Assembly: GCA_964441945.1 (NCBI GenBank)
Contig: CAYTWB010000085.1
Coordinates: forward strand, 1-15,480
Reading direction: 5' to 3'
Length of the DNA stretch: 15,480 nucleotides
Source of the DNA: JADGQM01 sp964441945
GTDB lineage: Bacteria; Desulfobacterota; Syntrophobacteria; Syntrophobacterales; Syntrophobacteraceae
Positions 1 to 7,244 of this stretch are shown piece after piece. The notes below the pieces were generated by a model. That model saw only the letters and a program-made list of their open reading frames with translations. It had not been told where the DNA came from and ran no database searches. Each line of letters begins with the position of its first letter. The first letter of the stretch is position 1. The position numbers and the translations under genes were made by a program.

Positions 1-14
1 AGGCCTTGAAAGAC

Positions 15-64
15 CCAACCGGCTCACACATCCCATTCCCCACTTCCGAAGGGCCGCCGGTTGG
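15..64. repeat. 9-bp inverted repeat
   Basis: CCAACCGGC at 15-23 is exactly complementary to GCCGGTTGG at 56-64, with a 32-base spacer. There is no T-run on either side. It could be the tail of a hairpin from a gene left of the window or a chance palindrome; nothing else supports a role. Confidence 0.35.
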
Positions 65-132
65 ACACACTTGAACCCGTGGGCATGGTGACTGAGTAGC
101 GCTTTGCATGAATGAGTGTCCGAACGGCCATT

Positions 133-207
133 CGTCATACCGGCAGGCATCAGGCCGGTACCCAGGAAGCGTTTCCGGGTCCCGGCCGGAAACACGCCGG
201 AATGACG
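133..207. repeat. GTCAT-CCGGC palindromic repeat, copy 1
   Basis: The segment begins CGTCATACCGGC and ends GCCGGAATGACG, so its ends pair. Inside are further GGCCGG/CCGGCC arms that would fold as smaller hairpins on the outer stem. The same end sequences recur at 524-603, 848-945, 1303-1383, 1499-1578 and, as a half copy, 11004-11035. This makes it a REP-like family in this genome. No coding potential is seen in 1-350. Confidence 0.75.
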
Positions 208-350
208 GGCAGGGTTATGGTCACTTCATTCCACGGGACCTGGTCAATCAGGGAGTCAGCGCAAAACCCGCAGTCAGGAAATGCTTGTCAAAGGCAAAAG
301 CGCGACTGACGGCACAATCCCTCATAACAGCCAAACTCACCGCATCCGTG

Positions 351-479
351 AGCCTCCTGCAAAACTGTATCGGTTCGTGATTCGATACCTCACCACGGAT
401 GGAGATTCAGTACGTTACAGGGGCGAAAGCCCGTTCACCCTGAGGTATCGAAAGGTGAAAAGGACTTTTCCAAGAGGCT
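351..479. mobile_element. MITE-like element with degenerate TIRs, divergent interior
   Basis: The left end AGCCTCCTGCAAAACTG (351-367) and the right end GACTTTTCCAAGAGGCT (463-479) are imperfect inverted repeats of the same terminal sequence carried by the elements at 499-628 and 1474-1603. The length is 129 bp against 130 bp. The interior is different and holds a perfect 12-bp inverted repeat, TTCGATACCTCA paired with TGAGGTATCGAA. No target duplication is visible (CCGTG on the left, CAATTC on the right). It is probably an older or chimeric family member. Confidence 0.55.
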
Positions 480-498
480 CAATTCAATGACATATTCG

Positions 499-628
499 AG
501 CCTCTTGCAGAAGTCCCTCAGGGCGTCATTCCGGCAGGGCTTTTGGGCCGGAATCCAGGCTTTAAGGTCCCTGGACCCCGGCTAGATGCATGCCGGGGTG
601 ACGGAATTTGAGACTTTTGCAAGAGGCT
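499..628. mobile_element. 130-bp MITE-like element, copy A
   Basis: Terminal inverted repeats AGCCTCTTGCAGAAGTC (499-515) and GACTTTTGCAAGAGGCT (612-628) match at 16 of 17 positions. The interior contains a complete GTCATTCCGGC palindrome (524-603). Copy B at 1474-1603 has the same length and differs at only 5 of 130 positions. The left flank is ATTCG (494-498); after one extra G the right flank is also ATTCG (630-634), which looks like a 5-bp target-site duplication. It has no ORF of its own, so it would need a transposase supplied in trans. Confidence 0.8.
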
Positions 629-847
629 GATTCGGAAAGGGATTGTCAACGTCACCGCCTGCAATTCAGTGCTCCTTGCGTCCGGTCCACGGCAGCGGGG
701 CTGTCCGGTGTGAAGCATGGTCGCATCGAGGGGAAGGGAGCTCTCGGACAGGCTCATCCGGCACACGTTGCCCTCACGCATATCCTATCGACCGAATCCG
801 ACAAATACTTGAGATCACCTGGAAGTCGTCTGAAAAATATCCGCATA

Positions 848-945
848 CGTCATACCGGCAAAAGCCGGTATACAGAAAGCCGCGCAATTCCTGGATGCCG
901 GTCCCCGGCTTGAAACATGCCGGGACAAGCTTCACCGGCATGACG
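848..945. repeat. GTCAT-CCGGC palindromic repeat, copy 2
   Basis: It starts CGTCATACCGGC and ends CCGGCATGACG, with internal GCCGGT/ACCGGC arms and a second CCCCGGC/GCCGGG pair. It has the same architecture as the copy at 133-207. The stretch 629-1073 holds no convincing gene: open frames there lack recognisable domains and run through the repeat. Confidence 0.7.
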
Positions 946-1073
946 TTGAGGGCGCAGTAAGCCCATTTTCAGTCGGCCTCTCACCGATCAGGACTATGCC
1001 GGGCCCATGACCCCGTGGATCAATGTTGTCGAGTTAGCGCCCTTCAGGCGGACCTGAAACGGAACCATTCAAA

Positions 1074-1152
1074 CACGAAGAGAAGAAGGCCGCGAAGAGA
1101 CGATCCCAACATGATCCCAGCGGCTTTCTTCGTGCTCTTTGTGCCTTCGCGT
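1074..1152. repeat. Imperfect inverted repeat of ACACGAAG/CTTCGTG type
   Basis: The left arm (1074-1103) begins ACACGAAGAGAAGAAGG and the right arm (1121-1152) contains TTCTTCGTGCTCTTTGTGCC, approximately its reverse complement. This purine-rich ACGAAG motif on opposing strands resembles intergenic repeats common in deltaproteobacterial genomes. No coding signal is visible. Confidence 0.45.
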
Positions 1153-1233
1153 CTGGAAATGGAAATTCCTGTACGATTGACTTGGCGTGCGGGACCTCGC
1201 TGTTGAAGCCCTGTGCGTCAACCGGCGAAAGCC

Positions 1234-1450
1234 CATGCGCGTCAACTTAAGATAAATCTCGTTTACTTTCGAATAGTTAGAACTAAGGCTGCCGATACTT
1301 ATCGTCACCCCGGCAGGCATTTAGCCGGGGTCCAGAAGACTCTCAGGGAGCTGGATTCCAGCCGGAAACATGCCGGAATGACGTTCGGCAGACTTCCCGG
1401 TTTTGCAGCCTTTTAGAACCACACGAATAATCTTAAAGTTGACGCGTATG
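1234..1450. repeat. 217-bp element with long imperfect terminal inverted repeats
   Basis: The left arm (1234-1293) begins CATGCGCGTCAACTTAAGAT and ends AGAACTAAGGCTGC. The right arm (1405-1450), read on the minus strand, begins CATACGCGTCAACTTTAAGA and ends GGTTCTAAAAGGCTGC. The arms therefore match over roughly 45-59 bases with gaps. Between them lies a GTCACCCCGGC palindrome (1303-1383), so the structure is nested. No target duplication and no ORF are evident. Confidence 0.6.
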
Positions 1451-1473
1451 GGGGCGAAAGCCGGAATCGAGTG

Positions 1474-1603
1474 AGCCTCTTGCAGAAGTCCCTCAGGGCG
1501 TCATTCCGGCAGGGCTTTTGGGCCAAAATCCAGGCTTTAAGGTCCCTGGACCCCGGCTAGCTGCATGCCGGGGTCACGGAATTTGAGACTTTTGCAGGAG
1601 GCT
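1474..1603. mobile_element. 130-bp MITE-like element, copy B
   Basis: This is the second copy of the 499-628 element, in the same orientation and 125 of 130 identical. The inverted ends are AGCCTCTTGCAGAAGTC (1474-1490) and GACTTTTGCAGGAGGCT (1587-1603). The left flank is GAGTG (1469-1473); after one extra A the right flank repeats GAGTG (1605-1609). The extra base plus 5-bp duplication matches the arrangement of copy A, although the duplicated sequence differs, as expected for independent insertions. Confidence 0.82.
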
Positions 1604-1741
1604 AGAGTGATTTCAATATGTTCCGGACCCAGGCTTTCGGAGGGGTGACGGCCCCGCGCGGGGAAGTTGCGCTTCATTCAACAGCATTGAGCCCCACGTT
1701 GGGGGACAACCATTCGCCCTACGGGCTTTATGCCCACCCGC

Positions 1742-1850
1742 AGGGGCGGACGGCGGTCCGCCCCTACACCGCCCGTCGCCTCGCCTCTATCACCCGATAG
1801 GGGCGGGCTTTATGCCCGCCGGGCTTGCTCTTGATTCACCGCCATTGTTG
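1742..1850. repeat. Composite GGGCGGGC hairpin repeat, left copy
   Basis: Two perfect hairpins are present: AGGGGCGGAC with GTCCGCCCCT (1742-1751 and 1756-1765, GGCG loop), and GGCGGGC with GCCCGCC (1802-1808 and 1814-1820, TTTAT loop). The tail 1797-1850 (TAGGGGCGGGCTTTATG through TTGATTCACCGCCATTG) is recognisably the same as 14633-14688 at the other end of the window, in the same orientation. The rest of 1604-1741 has no convincing gene. Confidence 0.65.
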
Positions 1851-1851
1851 T

Positions 1852-1929
1852 CAAAGGGAGCGGGGGGATTTCCGAATCGAATCAGCATCATACAACAAAT
1901 CCCCCCTGCCCCCCTTTTGTAAAAGGGGG
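1852..1929. mobile_element. Poly-C/poly-G inverted-repeat mini-element, copy 1
   Basis: CAAAGGGAGCGGGGGGATTT (1852-1871) and AAATCCCCCCTGCCCCCC plus TTTTG (1897-1919) are inverted repeats around a 25-base core containing AATCAGCATCATACAAC. The right arm continues into its own hairpin (CCCCCTTTTG/TAAAAGGGGG). The core resembles that of the element at 14751-14821. The arms have the same sequence and orientation as the arms enclosing the DUF559 gene at 15022-15396, so this looks like a gene-less derivative of the same family. Confidence 0.65.
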
Positions 1930-2010
1930 AACTGCGCGCCAATCCGCTGCTTTGGGTGCGAGTCAACAAAATCAGGAAAAACAAGCGGTTGCCATGCCCG
2001 CAGGGGGATA

Positions 2011-2122
2011 TGTGGCATAGTCAGCCTTTTCAATTGTCGACGTCAGCGCTTTCAATCTTTCAATCCGGGACCCATCAAGTCCTGTCCAGAGCAACGGGAT
2101 CAACTGTGTAGCATAGTCGGCC
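2011..2122. repeat. Pair of 16-base direct repeats
   Basis: TGTGGCATAGTCAGCC (2011-2026) and TGTAGCATAGTCGGCC (2107-2122) match at 14 of 16 positions, 96 bases apart. The second copy ends immediately beside the stop codon of the minus-strand YfhO gene. No terminator hairpin with a T-run is visible downstream of that gene. The meaning of the repeat is unknown. Confidence 0.35.
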
Positions 2123-2123
2123 A

Positions 2124-4664
2124 TTAGTCCATACTACCCTTTTCCCTAAACTCTGGCAGGGCACGTCTCTTCCCGCACAGCCAAACGCCCCCCCCGAAGA
2201 CGCTAACGCCCAGAAACCCGGCAATGGTCAGGCTCTTTCCCCACCAAACGGAGGCCGGCTCGTATTGAAAGACTACCCGGTGCTCGCCCTCGCGAAGGGC
2301 CACCGCCCTCAAAGCGCAATCGGCCGGGAGCAGCGGCGCTTCCTTTTCATCAACAAAGACCTTCCAGCCGGGAAAGTAGGCATCCGACAGGACAAGCCAG
2401 CCGTTGGCCGTCATGTGAGCGGCAACCGTTACCCTATCGGGGGTTCGGTTTTCGATAGCGGCGGTCGAGGGCGACGGAGACTCCGAAATTGGGGCGGAAT
2501 CGGCAGGCGGATCTTCCTCAAGGATCACCTCGCGGGCCGGATCGAATTGACCGGATGCCATGTATTCGATGATTGCATCGAGCCCTCTTCGAACCACGGC
2601 ATGGTGCACCACGAATGCGCGAGGAAAGGCATTGGGGTTCTCGTAGATATCGAGGTCTCCGTGCCAGACAAGCCGATAGGAAGAGGGTGTAATGGTCTTA
2701 CCGGGTGCAGTGAGGATGTAGCGCACATTGAGCAGATCATACCATGGGGAAACGGGGTTCCTAAACTTCACCCAGCGGTCGAAATTGCGGCCGTTCAGCG
2801 CTTTATCGCCAAAGTGAATGAAGGACATGAGTTTATTGATACGGCTTGAGTAGACCGGTGTATACCCGCCCAACTCCTCAATCCCGAACGGGACAAGCGT
2901 ATTGACGCTGAGGTTGCCGCTGACATCCTGGAGCACTCGAAAGGGTCCGGGCTGTTTTTGCAGCCAATCAATGGAAGGTGTCGGAGGATAGAGGAACTGT
3001 GGGTCAACAACCGTATTATAACCCCAAGCGAACGAGATGAGGTCATAGGCCAGGAGGCCAAGAATAAGTCCATAAGTAGTCAGCGACGCTATCCGGTTGC
3101 GCAGGTAAAGGATCGCGGTGAAGAGCACCAGAGAGCCCACGGCAATATGAACCTGCCAGAAAATCACCGGTGAAGTGAAGCTGCGCAGTTCGGACAACAA
3201 TGTAACCAGGCTGGGGGGATCCACGCCCGGAAGGTCGAACAGCTCTCTGTTGAACCACTTGATGAGCCACTCCGCATCACTCAGACATGCCAGAAGGAGA
3301 ACCCCTCCTATCCAAAGCGACGAAAGTCCCATGAAGACGGCCTTGCGGCGGGATGACCACGTCTGAACTCGATCGAAACCCAAGCCCGCCGAGATAGTTG
3401 CCACGGTCGTGAAGAGAAAGACAAGCCGCGTAGGGTTCAGTCTGTCTAACCCAGGGAAAAACTTAAAAAAAGGCCAGAAGAGCACCGTCCCAGCCATCAT
3501 TCCTCCAACGAACACGGTGAGGAGGAGAAAAAAACGGGTGTGAGGCTTCTTCGGGTCAACGACGGCAGCCAGCAAGCCGAGCAGAGTGGGGAGCCCCAGA
3601 TAAAGGCAGAGCTCGTTGTAGTTCATATACTCCTGCCCCGGGAGCCTGGGGATATGGTTGAAGCCCATGGGTGGCGTACCGAAGTAGGCGGGGAAGATGA
3701 GTGTTGCCAGGAAGCGAAAAGGCACTCTCCCAAGGGTCTCGAAGAGGCCATCAAAGCCAAGAGTTCGACTCACACGGCTGGAGTTCTCGATGATTTCGTA
3801 CATCGGGAGAAGTTCCACTGCGCCAATGAGTAGCCCCGTGACCGCCATGACGGCGAAACAGCCGGTCACGGCAAGGGCATCCTTGAGAAACTCCCCGCAT
3901 GAGGAAACACGTATCAGGAGGAAAAAGTAATAGAACACCATGATGACGCCCACTAAAAGGCTGTAGTGGGTATGTCCGAGAAGGAACAGGATACCGACAA
4001 TCAACCCGCCACCCAAAGCATAGACCAGCCGATCCTTCCGAAGAAAACGCTCCATGGAGAACATGAGCAGCGGGAGGAAAGCGCTGTAAGGAAGCACTGT
4101 TTCAAAGGAGAGCCAAACCATGGCACAGCCGTTGAACATGTAGGCGATGGCCCCGAATAGTGCCCCCCGGATACCTGCACCGATACATCGCAGATAGAAG
4201 AGCATGGTACAGCCCATAAGCAGGAGATGCATCAGAAGCAGGTATGTGAAGGCTACGTGAGTGGGCAGTTCTCGATGAAGAAGATATTTGGGTGGGTACC
4301 AACGGCTGCCGCCAAGAGAAGGACTGCTGATGCTCGGCATACCGGCAAGCACATAGGGATTCCACAGCGTCAGCCCGTTGCCCTTGAGCTGCCGATTGTA
4401 TCCTTCAGCGTAGGACAGCTTGACAGGGTCGTCAATGAGCGGGTTGTGGGAATGGAATCCCTGAGGGGCAAAGGACTTCCAGGGATAGTATTCAAAAAGA
4501 GTATCAGCAGCCAGAAAAACCTTGCCGTCCGCAAACCAGGGTTTGAAAAAGATAAGGCCAAGGGCAAGTATGACCAGGTAGGGCAGCAGCAGGGTAATAT
4601 GCTGCTTCAGGCAAAGCAGGCGAGAAGGTGAAGAATCATCGTCCCGCCGTTTCGTCTCGCCCAT
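2124..4664 (-). CDS. YfhO-family GT-C membrane glycosyltransferase
   Basis: This 846-residue multi-pass membrane protein matches the YfhO family, whose characterised members use undecaprenyl-phosphate sugars to glycosylate extracytoplasmic polymers. Visible features are a first membrane helix at about 23-40, then an acidic extracytoplasmic loop with D54 and YYPW (59-62), and LWNPYVLAGMP (100-110), a family hallmark. Many hydrophobic helices follow. The soluble C-terminal part has the typical SDAYFPGWKVFVD (from 760) and GEHRVVFQYEP before a last helix near 810-830. I chose the ATG at 4664 because GGAGAGG lies 4 bases upstream; an upstream in-frame start at 4703 lacks such a site. It is the last gene of an operon behind GtrA (112-bp gap) and the GT2 gene. 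The transferred sugar and the acceptor cannot be read from sequence. Confidence 0.9.
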   Translation of the reverse strand: MGETKRRDDDSSPSRLLCLKQHITLLLPYLVILALGLIFFKPWFADGKVFLAADTLFEYYPWKSFAPQGFHSHNPLIDDPVKLSYAEGYNRQLKGNGLTLWNPYVLAGMPSISSPSLGGSRWYPPKYLLHRELPTHVAFTYLLLMHLLLMGCTMLFYLRCIGAGIRGALFGAIAYMFNGCAMVWLSFETVLPYSAFLPLLMFSMERFLRKDRLVYALGGGLIVGILFLLGHTHYSLLVGVIMVFYYFFLLIRVSSCGEFLKDALAVTGCFAVMAVTGLLIGAVELLPMYEIIENSSRVSRTLGFDGLFETLGRVPFRFLATLIFPAYFGTPPMGFNHIPRLPGQEYMNYNELCLYLGLPTLLGLLAAVVDPKKPHTRFFLLLTVFVGGMMAGTVLFWPFFKFFPGLDRLNPTRLVFLFTTVATISAGLGFDRVQTWSSRRKAVFMGLSSLWIGGVLLLACLSDAEWLIKWFNRELFDLPGVDPPSLVTLLSELRSFTSPVIFWQVHIAVGSLVLFTAILYLRNRIASLTTYGLILGLLAYDLISFAWGYNTVVDPQFLYPPTPSIDWLQKQPGPFRVLQDVSGNLSVNTLVPFGIEELGGYTPVYSSRINKLMSFIHFGDKALNGRNFDRWVKFRNPVSPWYDLLNVRYILTAPGKTITPSSYRLVWHGDLDIYENPNAFPRAFVVHHAVVRRGLDAIIEYMASGQFDPAREVILEEDPPADSAPISESPSPSTAAIENRTPDRVTVAAHMTANGWLVLSDAYFPGWKVFVDEKEAPLLPADCALRAVALREGEHRVVFQYEPASVWWGKSLTIAGFLGVSVFGGGVWLCGKRRALPEFREKGSMD

Positions 4665-4776
4665 TGTTCCTCTCCGTCCAGACCAAACGGCAATCCCCTG
4701 CACACTCTAACGAGAACACAGGTCCCTTTTTTCATTCCATTCAACCGCCGACCATGCATGCCGGGAAGTGTCCCGC

Positions 4777-5208
4777 TCAGCTTCTAAATGAATATTTTCC
4801 ATGGCCCACAAAACTGAACAAGACCGTTACAGCGGTCACGATCGCACCGGCAACATATGCGGAATAGTACGGCTCCTTCAGGAGGCAATCAAGAACACCG
4901 ACCAGTATTGGAAGGAGTACAAGATTCAACCCGGCAGCTCCCCCATAGACCACATAGACACGAAGGTATTCACGGAGATAGTTGCCTTTGGTCCTAAAAA
5001 CTATGAACTTGTAGCCAATAAAGGAAACCGTGATGGCAATGATATTGGCCATCACGGATGCCACCATATAGGCATAGGGGATTACATCGGTAAGAACATA
5101 GGTCAACAGGGCATAGACAGTATAGCCAAAGATGGTGTTCCAGGCACCCACAAGCAAGTACCTGAGGAATTGCCCCCTGGGGTAACCGTCCAAGGCCTGC
5201 CTAATCAA
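4777..5208 (-). CDS. GtrA-like lipid-linked sugar flippase
   Basis: This 143-residue protein has four predicted membrane helices (about 14-36, 45-67, 86-108, 115-137). It carries the GtrA-family pattern FLRYLLVGAWNTIFGY (14-29), then SFIGYKFIVFRT after helix 2 and the related FSFVGHGKYSFR at the C-terminus. GtrA proteins are thought to move polyprenyl-phosphate-linked sugars across the inner membrane. The open frame extends further upstream inside the preceding gene, but homology begins at about 5208. There a TTG follows GGAGAG by 8 bases and overlaps the GT2 stop region by 8 bases. The start is therefore TTG and probably translationally coupled. It sits between its expected substrate maker (5201-6133) and user (2124-4664). 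Confidence 0.9.
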   Translation of the reverse strand: MIRQALDGYPRGQFLRYLLVGAWNTIFGYTVYALLTYVLTDVIPYAYMVASVMANIIAITVSFIGYKFIVFRTKGNYLREYLRVYVVYGGAAGLNLVLLPILVGVLDCLLKEPYYSAYVAGAIVTAVTVLFSFVGHGKYSFRS

Positions 5209-6133
5209 AGTTGATTCTCTCCTTCTCCACCACGAGCGGCCGCCTGCGAACCTGAGTGTAAATCGAACCGATATACTCTCCAAGGATTCCGATGAAAAGC
5301 AGCTGAACCGATGAGAAGAAGAACAGCCCAATGACCAGGGGGGCTATTCCGACCTGGAAATTCTGCCAGTAGACGAGCTTGTAGATAAAATAGAAGATCG
5401 CACCAAGCAGGCTCAAAGATGAAAGGCAAAAGCCCATCATAGTCGCCAAACGCAATGGGACTTTCGAGTGACTCGTAAGCCCAAGCATCCCGATATCGTA
5501 CAGTGTGTAGAAGCTGTTCTTGGTGAATCCTCGCTTGCGCGCCGGCTGTACATACTCTATTTCAGCCCGCTCAAAACCTATTTCACAGATCAAACCTCTC
5601 AAGTACGGGTAAGGATCGCCAACTTCCCTCATGATTTCAACCACTCTTCGATCGTACAGACCGAAGCCCATGAAGTTCTTGACCAGTTCCACCTCGGAGA
5701 GACGACTGACGAAACGATAATAGAGTCTTCGAAGGGCAAATACGACTCGATTTTCCTGACTGTGTGATTTGATACCAATCGCAATCCTGTATCCTGCTTC
5801 CCATTTGCGGACGAAATGGACGATCATTTCGGGCGGGTCCTGAAGGTCGGCAGCCAGCAATACTACCGCATCGCCTCCAGCCTGCAGCATGGCATGGTAG
5901 GGTGACCGAATATGGCCGAAGTTCCGAGCATTGACGATGATCTTGATTCTTGGGTCCTCTTTGGCCAGACGTTTCAATACCTGGACAGTGCTGTCCTTCG
6001 AGTTATTGTCTATGAAGAGGTGCTCGTAATCATAATCCGTCAGCCTGGAAAACACGTTTTTGACAGCCTTATGAACGTCTTCGACATTCGACTCCTCATT
6101 ATAGCAAGGCGTTACAATGCTGATCAGCTTCAT
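5201..6133 (-). CDS. Polyprenyl-phosphate glycosyltransferase, GtrB/CsbB type (GT2)
   Basis: This 310-residue enzyme has a GT-A domain followed by two membrane helices (about 235-257 and 268-290). The N-terminus MKLISIVTPCYNEE is the standard opening of the DPM1/GtrB group. Sugar-nucleotide motifs include DNNS (42-45) and DLQDP (96-100), and there is a conserved NARNFG stretch (68-73). It should transfer a sugar from a nucleotide donor to undecaprenyl phosphate on the cytoplasmic face. GtrA and YfhO follow in the same operon and supply flipping and final transfer. The frame is open further 5' to a TTG at 6181, but the family start is the ATG at 6133. That ATG has only a weak direct ribosome site and overlaps the stop of a tiny upstream frame that does have a strong one. 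The donor sugar is unknown. Confidence 0.92.
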   Translation of the reverse strand: MKLISIVTPCYNEESNVEDVHKAVKNVFSRLTDYDYEHLFIDNNSKDSTVQVLKRLAKEDPRIKIIVNARNFGHIRSPYHAMLQAGGDAVVLLAADLQDPPEMIVHFVRKWEAGYRIAIGIKSHSQENRVVFALRRLYYRFVSRLSEVELVKNFMGFGLYDRRVVEIMREVGDPYPYLRGLICEIGFERAEIEYVQPARKRGFTKNSFYTLYDIGMLGLTSHSKVPLRLATMMGFCLSSLSLLGAIFYFIYKLVYWQNFQVGIAPLVIGLFFFSSVQLLFIGILGEYIGSIYTQVRRRPLVVEKERINFD

Positions 6134-6169
6134 GGCATTTGCCTGTTCATAATGGAAAAAACCCTCCTT
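6130..6169 (-). promoter_or_regulatory. Candidate leader mini-ORF with strong RBS
   Basis: On the minus strand, AAGGAGGG (6162-6169) lies 11 bases before an ATG at 6150. That ATG opens a six-codon frame reading MNRQMP. Its TGA stop (6130-6132) overlaps the GT2 start codon as ATGA. This would let ribosomes loaded at the strong site reinitiate on the GT2 gene. The alternative is that AAGGAGGG simply has no use, or serves the longer TTG-initiated version. Confidence 0.3.
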
Positions 6170-6223
6170 CGAACCCGTCAAAGAGAACCATCAACAACGA
6201 TATCCTCTTCAGTTCTGTTCGAG

Positions 6224-6252
6224 ATACTAGCAGAAACCACAGAAAGCGACAA
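6224..6252 (-). promoter_or_regulatory. Candidate sigma-70 promoter for the GT2-gtrA-yfhO operon
   Basis: On the minus strand TTGTCG (6247-6252) and TAGTAT (6224-6229) are separated by exactly 17 bases. Each hexamer matches the consensus at four of six positions. It lies about 90 bases before the GT2 start inside the 300-bp divergent intergenic region. Confidence 0.3.
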
Positions 6253-6281
6253 GGCGGCTGGGATGCCCTCCACCGCTTTGC

Positions 6282-6310
6282 TTGAATTCCGGCAGGCTAT
6301 CGTTTATCTT
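6282..6310 (+). promoter_or_regulatory. Candidate sigma-70 promoter for the GT2-TMTC operon
   Basis: TTGAAT (6282-6287) and TATCTT (6305-6310) are 17 bases apart, each four of six to consensus. The promoter would leave a leader of roughly 115 bases before the ATG at 6434. It faces away from the minus-strand candidate at 6224-6252; the two would be back to back in the gap between the operons. Confidence 0.3.
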
Positions 6311-6346
6311 CATGGCGCAGCCGTCAAGTGGTATTTCTTTCCCAAT

Positions 6347-6364
6347 CCTTCGTCGAAACGAAGG
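6347..6364 (+). promoter_or_regulatory. Leader hairpin upstream of GT2
   Basis: CCTTCGT and ACGAAGG form a perfect 7-bp stem with a CGAA loop, about 70 bases before the ATG at 6434. There is no T-run, so it is not an intrinsic terminator. It may stabilise or control the leader RNA. No riboswitch core was recognised. Confidence 0.3.
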
Positions 6365-6433
6365 GGGATAGGGTTGCAGCCCATGGCATGAGAGAATTGA
6401 ATCAGGAACCGGGTTCAGGAGGTGAAGTGGACG

Positions 6434-7222
6434 ATGCTCAACGACCAGAGAATAATCGTCGTTATGCCGGCCTTCAACGCCTCCAGAACCCTGTTGAGAA
6501 CCCACCGGGAAGTAGTGGAACAGGGTATCGTTGACCTGATTATCCTTGTGGATGATGCAAGCCATGACGACACCGTAAAAATGGCCGGGGATCTTCCGAA
6601 CATGAAAGTCTTTGTCCATGGCAGAAACATGGGCTACGGCGCCAACCAGAAAACCTGTTATCGACTGGCCCTTGAGGAAGGTGCGGATATTGTCATCATG
6701 GTCCACCCTGATTACCAGTACACCCCGAAACTGATTCCGGCCATGGCTTCACTTATCGGAAACGGCCTTTACCATTGTGTTCTGGGATCGAGAATCCTTG
6801 GAGGGCAGGCGCTCAAAGGCGGGATGCCCGTCTGGAAATACTTTGCCAATCGTGTCCTGACGTTCCTTGAGAACCTCTTGCTTGGCGCCAAGATCTCTGA
6901 ATACCACACAGGCTATCGGGCCTTTTCGAGAAGGCTGCTGGAACAGATACCCTATGAAAAGAATTCCAATGGCTTTGTGTTTGATAATCAGATCCTGGCC
7001 CAAATTATTTGGTTCGGCCATACCATCGGGGAGATAAGTTGCCCTGCCAGGTATTTTCCGGAAGCATCCTCCATCGGGTTAGTCCGGAGCATTTACTATG
7101 GCGTGGGGTGTCTGTGGACATCGCTTACCTTCCGCCTTGCCAGGATGGGGATTGTGCGCCTCAGACGGTTTCCGTTGTTGAGAAACAGGCTGCCGGCAAA
7201 TCGGACTGATGGACTTGATTGA
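6434..7222 (+). CDS. DPM-like family 2 glycosyltransferase (soluble)
   Basis: This 262-residue GT-A glycosyltransferase is related to the DPM/DPG-synthase-like branch of GT2. It opens with RIIVVMPAFNAS and has the DDAS nucleotide-binding motif at 40-43, GYGANQK at 68-73 and HPDYQY at 91-96 in the place of the DxD motif. YHTGYRAFSRRLLE follows later. Unlike the minus-strand GT2, it has no clear membrane helices, so it is probably cytoplasmic or peripheral. AGGAGG (6417-6422) sits 11 bases before the ATG at 6434; an in-frame GTG at 6422 lies inside that site and is unlikely. It is the first gene of a plus-strand operon with two TMTC-like proteins 22 bp downstream. By context it probably makes their lipid-linked sugar donor, which is inference. 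Confidence 0.88.
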   Translation: MLNDQRIIVVMPAFNASRTLLRTHREVVEQGIVDLIILVDDASHDDTVKMAGDLPNMKVFVHGRNMGYGANQKTCYRLALEEGADIVIMVHPDYQYTPKLIPAMASLIGNGLYHCVLGSRILGGQALKGGMPVWKYFANRVLTFLENLLLGAKISEYHTGYRAFSRRLLEQIPYEKNSNGFVFDNQILAQIIWFGHTIGEISCPARYFPEASSIGLVRSIYYGVGCLWTSLTFRLARMGIVRLRRFPLLRNRLPANRTDGLD

Positions 7223-7244
7223 CGATCATGGCGAGATAGTTTTC

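Noticed and set aside
643..960. Plus-strand open frame of about 105 codons in the repeat-rich first 2 kb
   Set aside because: It runs through the palindromic repeat at 848-945, has no ribosome site and an unnatural composition rich in Arg, Ser and Pro.
1..2123. Possible CRISPR array, because several similar repeats occur in series
   Set aside because: Repeats are of different families, lengths and orientations, spacing is irregular, and they are palindromic elements with inverted ends rather than identical short repeats with uniform spacers.
1825..2127. Open frame encoding KSPLPPF-like peptide
   Set aside because: The peptide is simply the translation of the poly-C repeat at 1897-1929. The same sequence appears in another false frame at 14566-15120.
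2265..2849. Plus-strand open frame of about 194 codons
   Set aside because: Antisense to the conserved C-terminal domain of the YfhO gene, with no motif of its own.
6347..6364. Transcription terminator or riboswitch before the plus-strand GT2
   Set aside because: The stem is only 7 bp, is followed by G-rich sequence, and no known aptamer core is recognisable; kept only as a leader hairpin.
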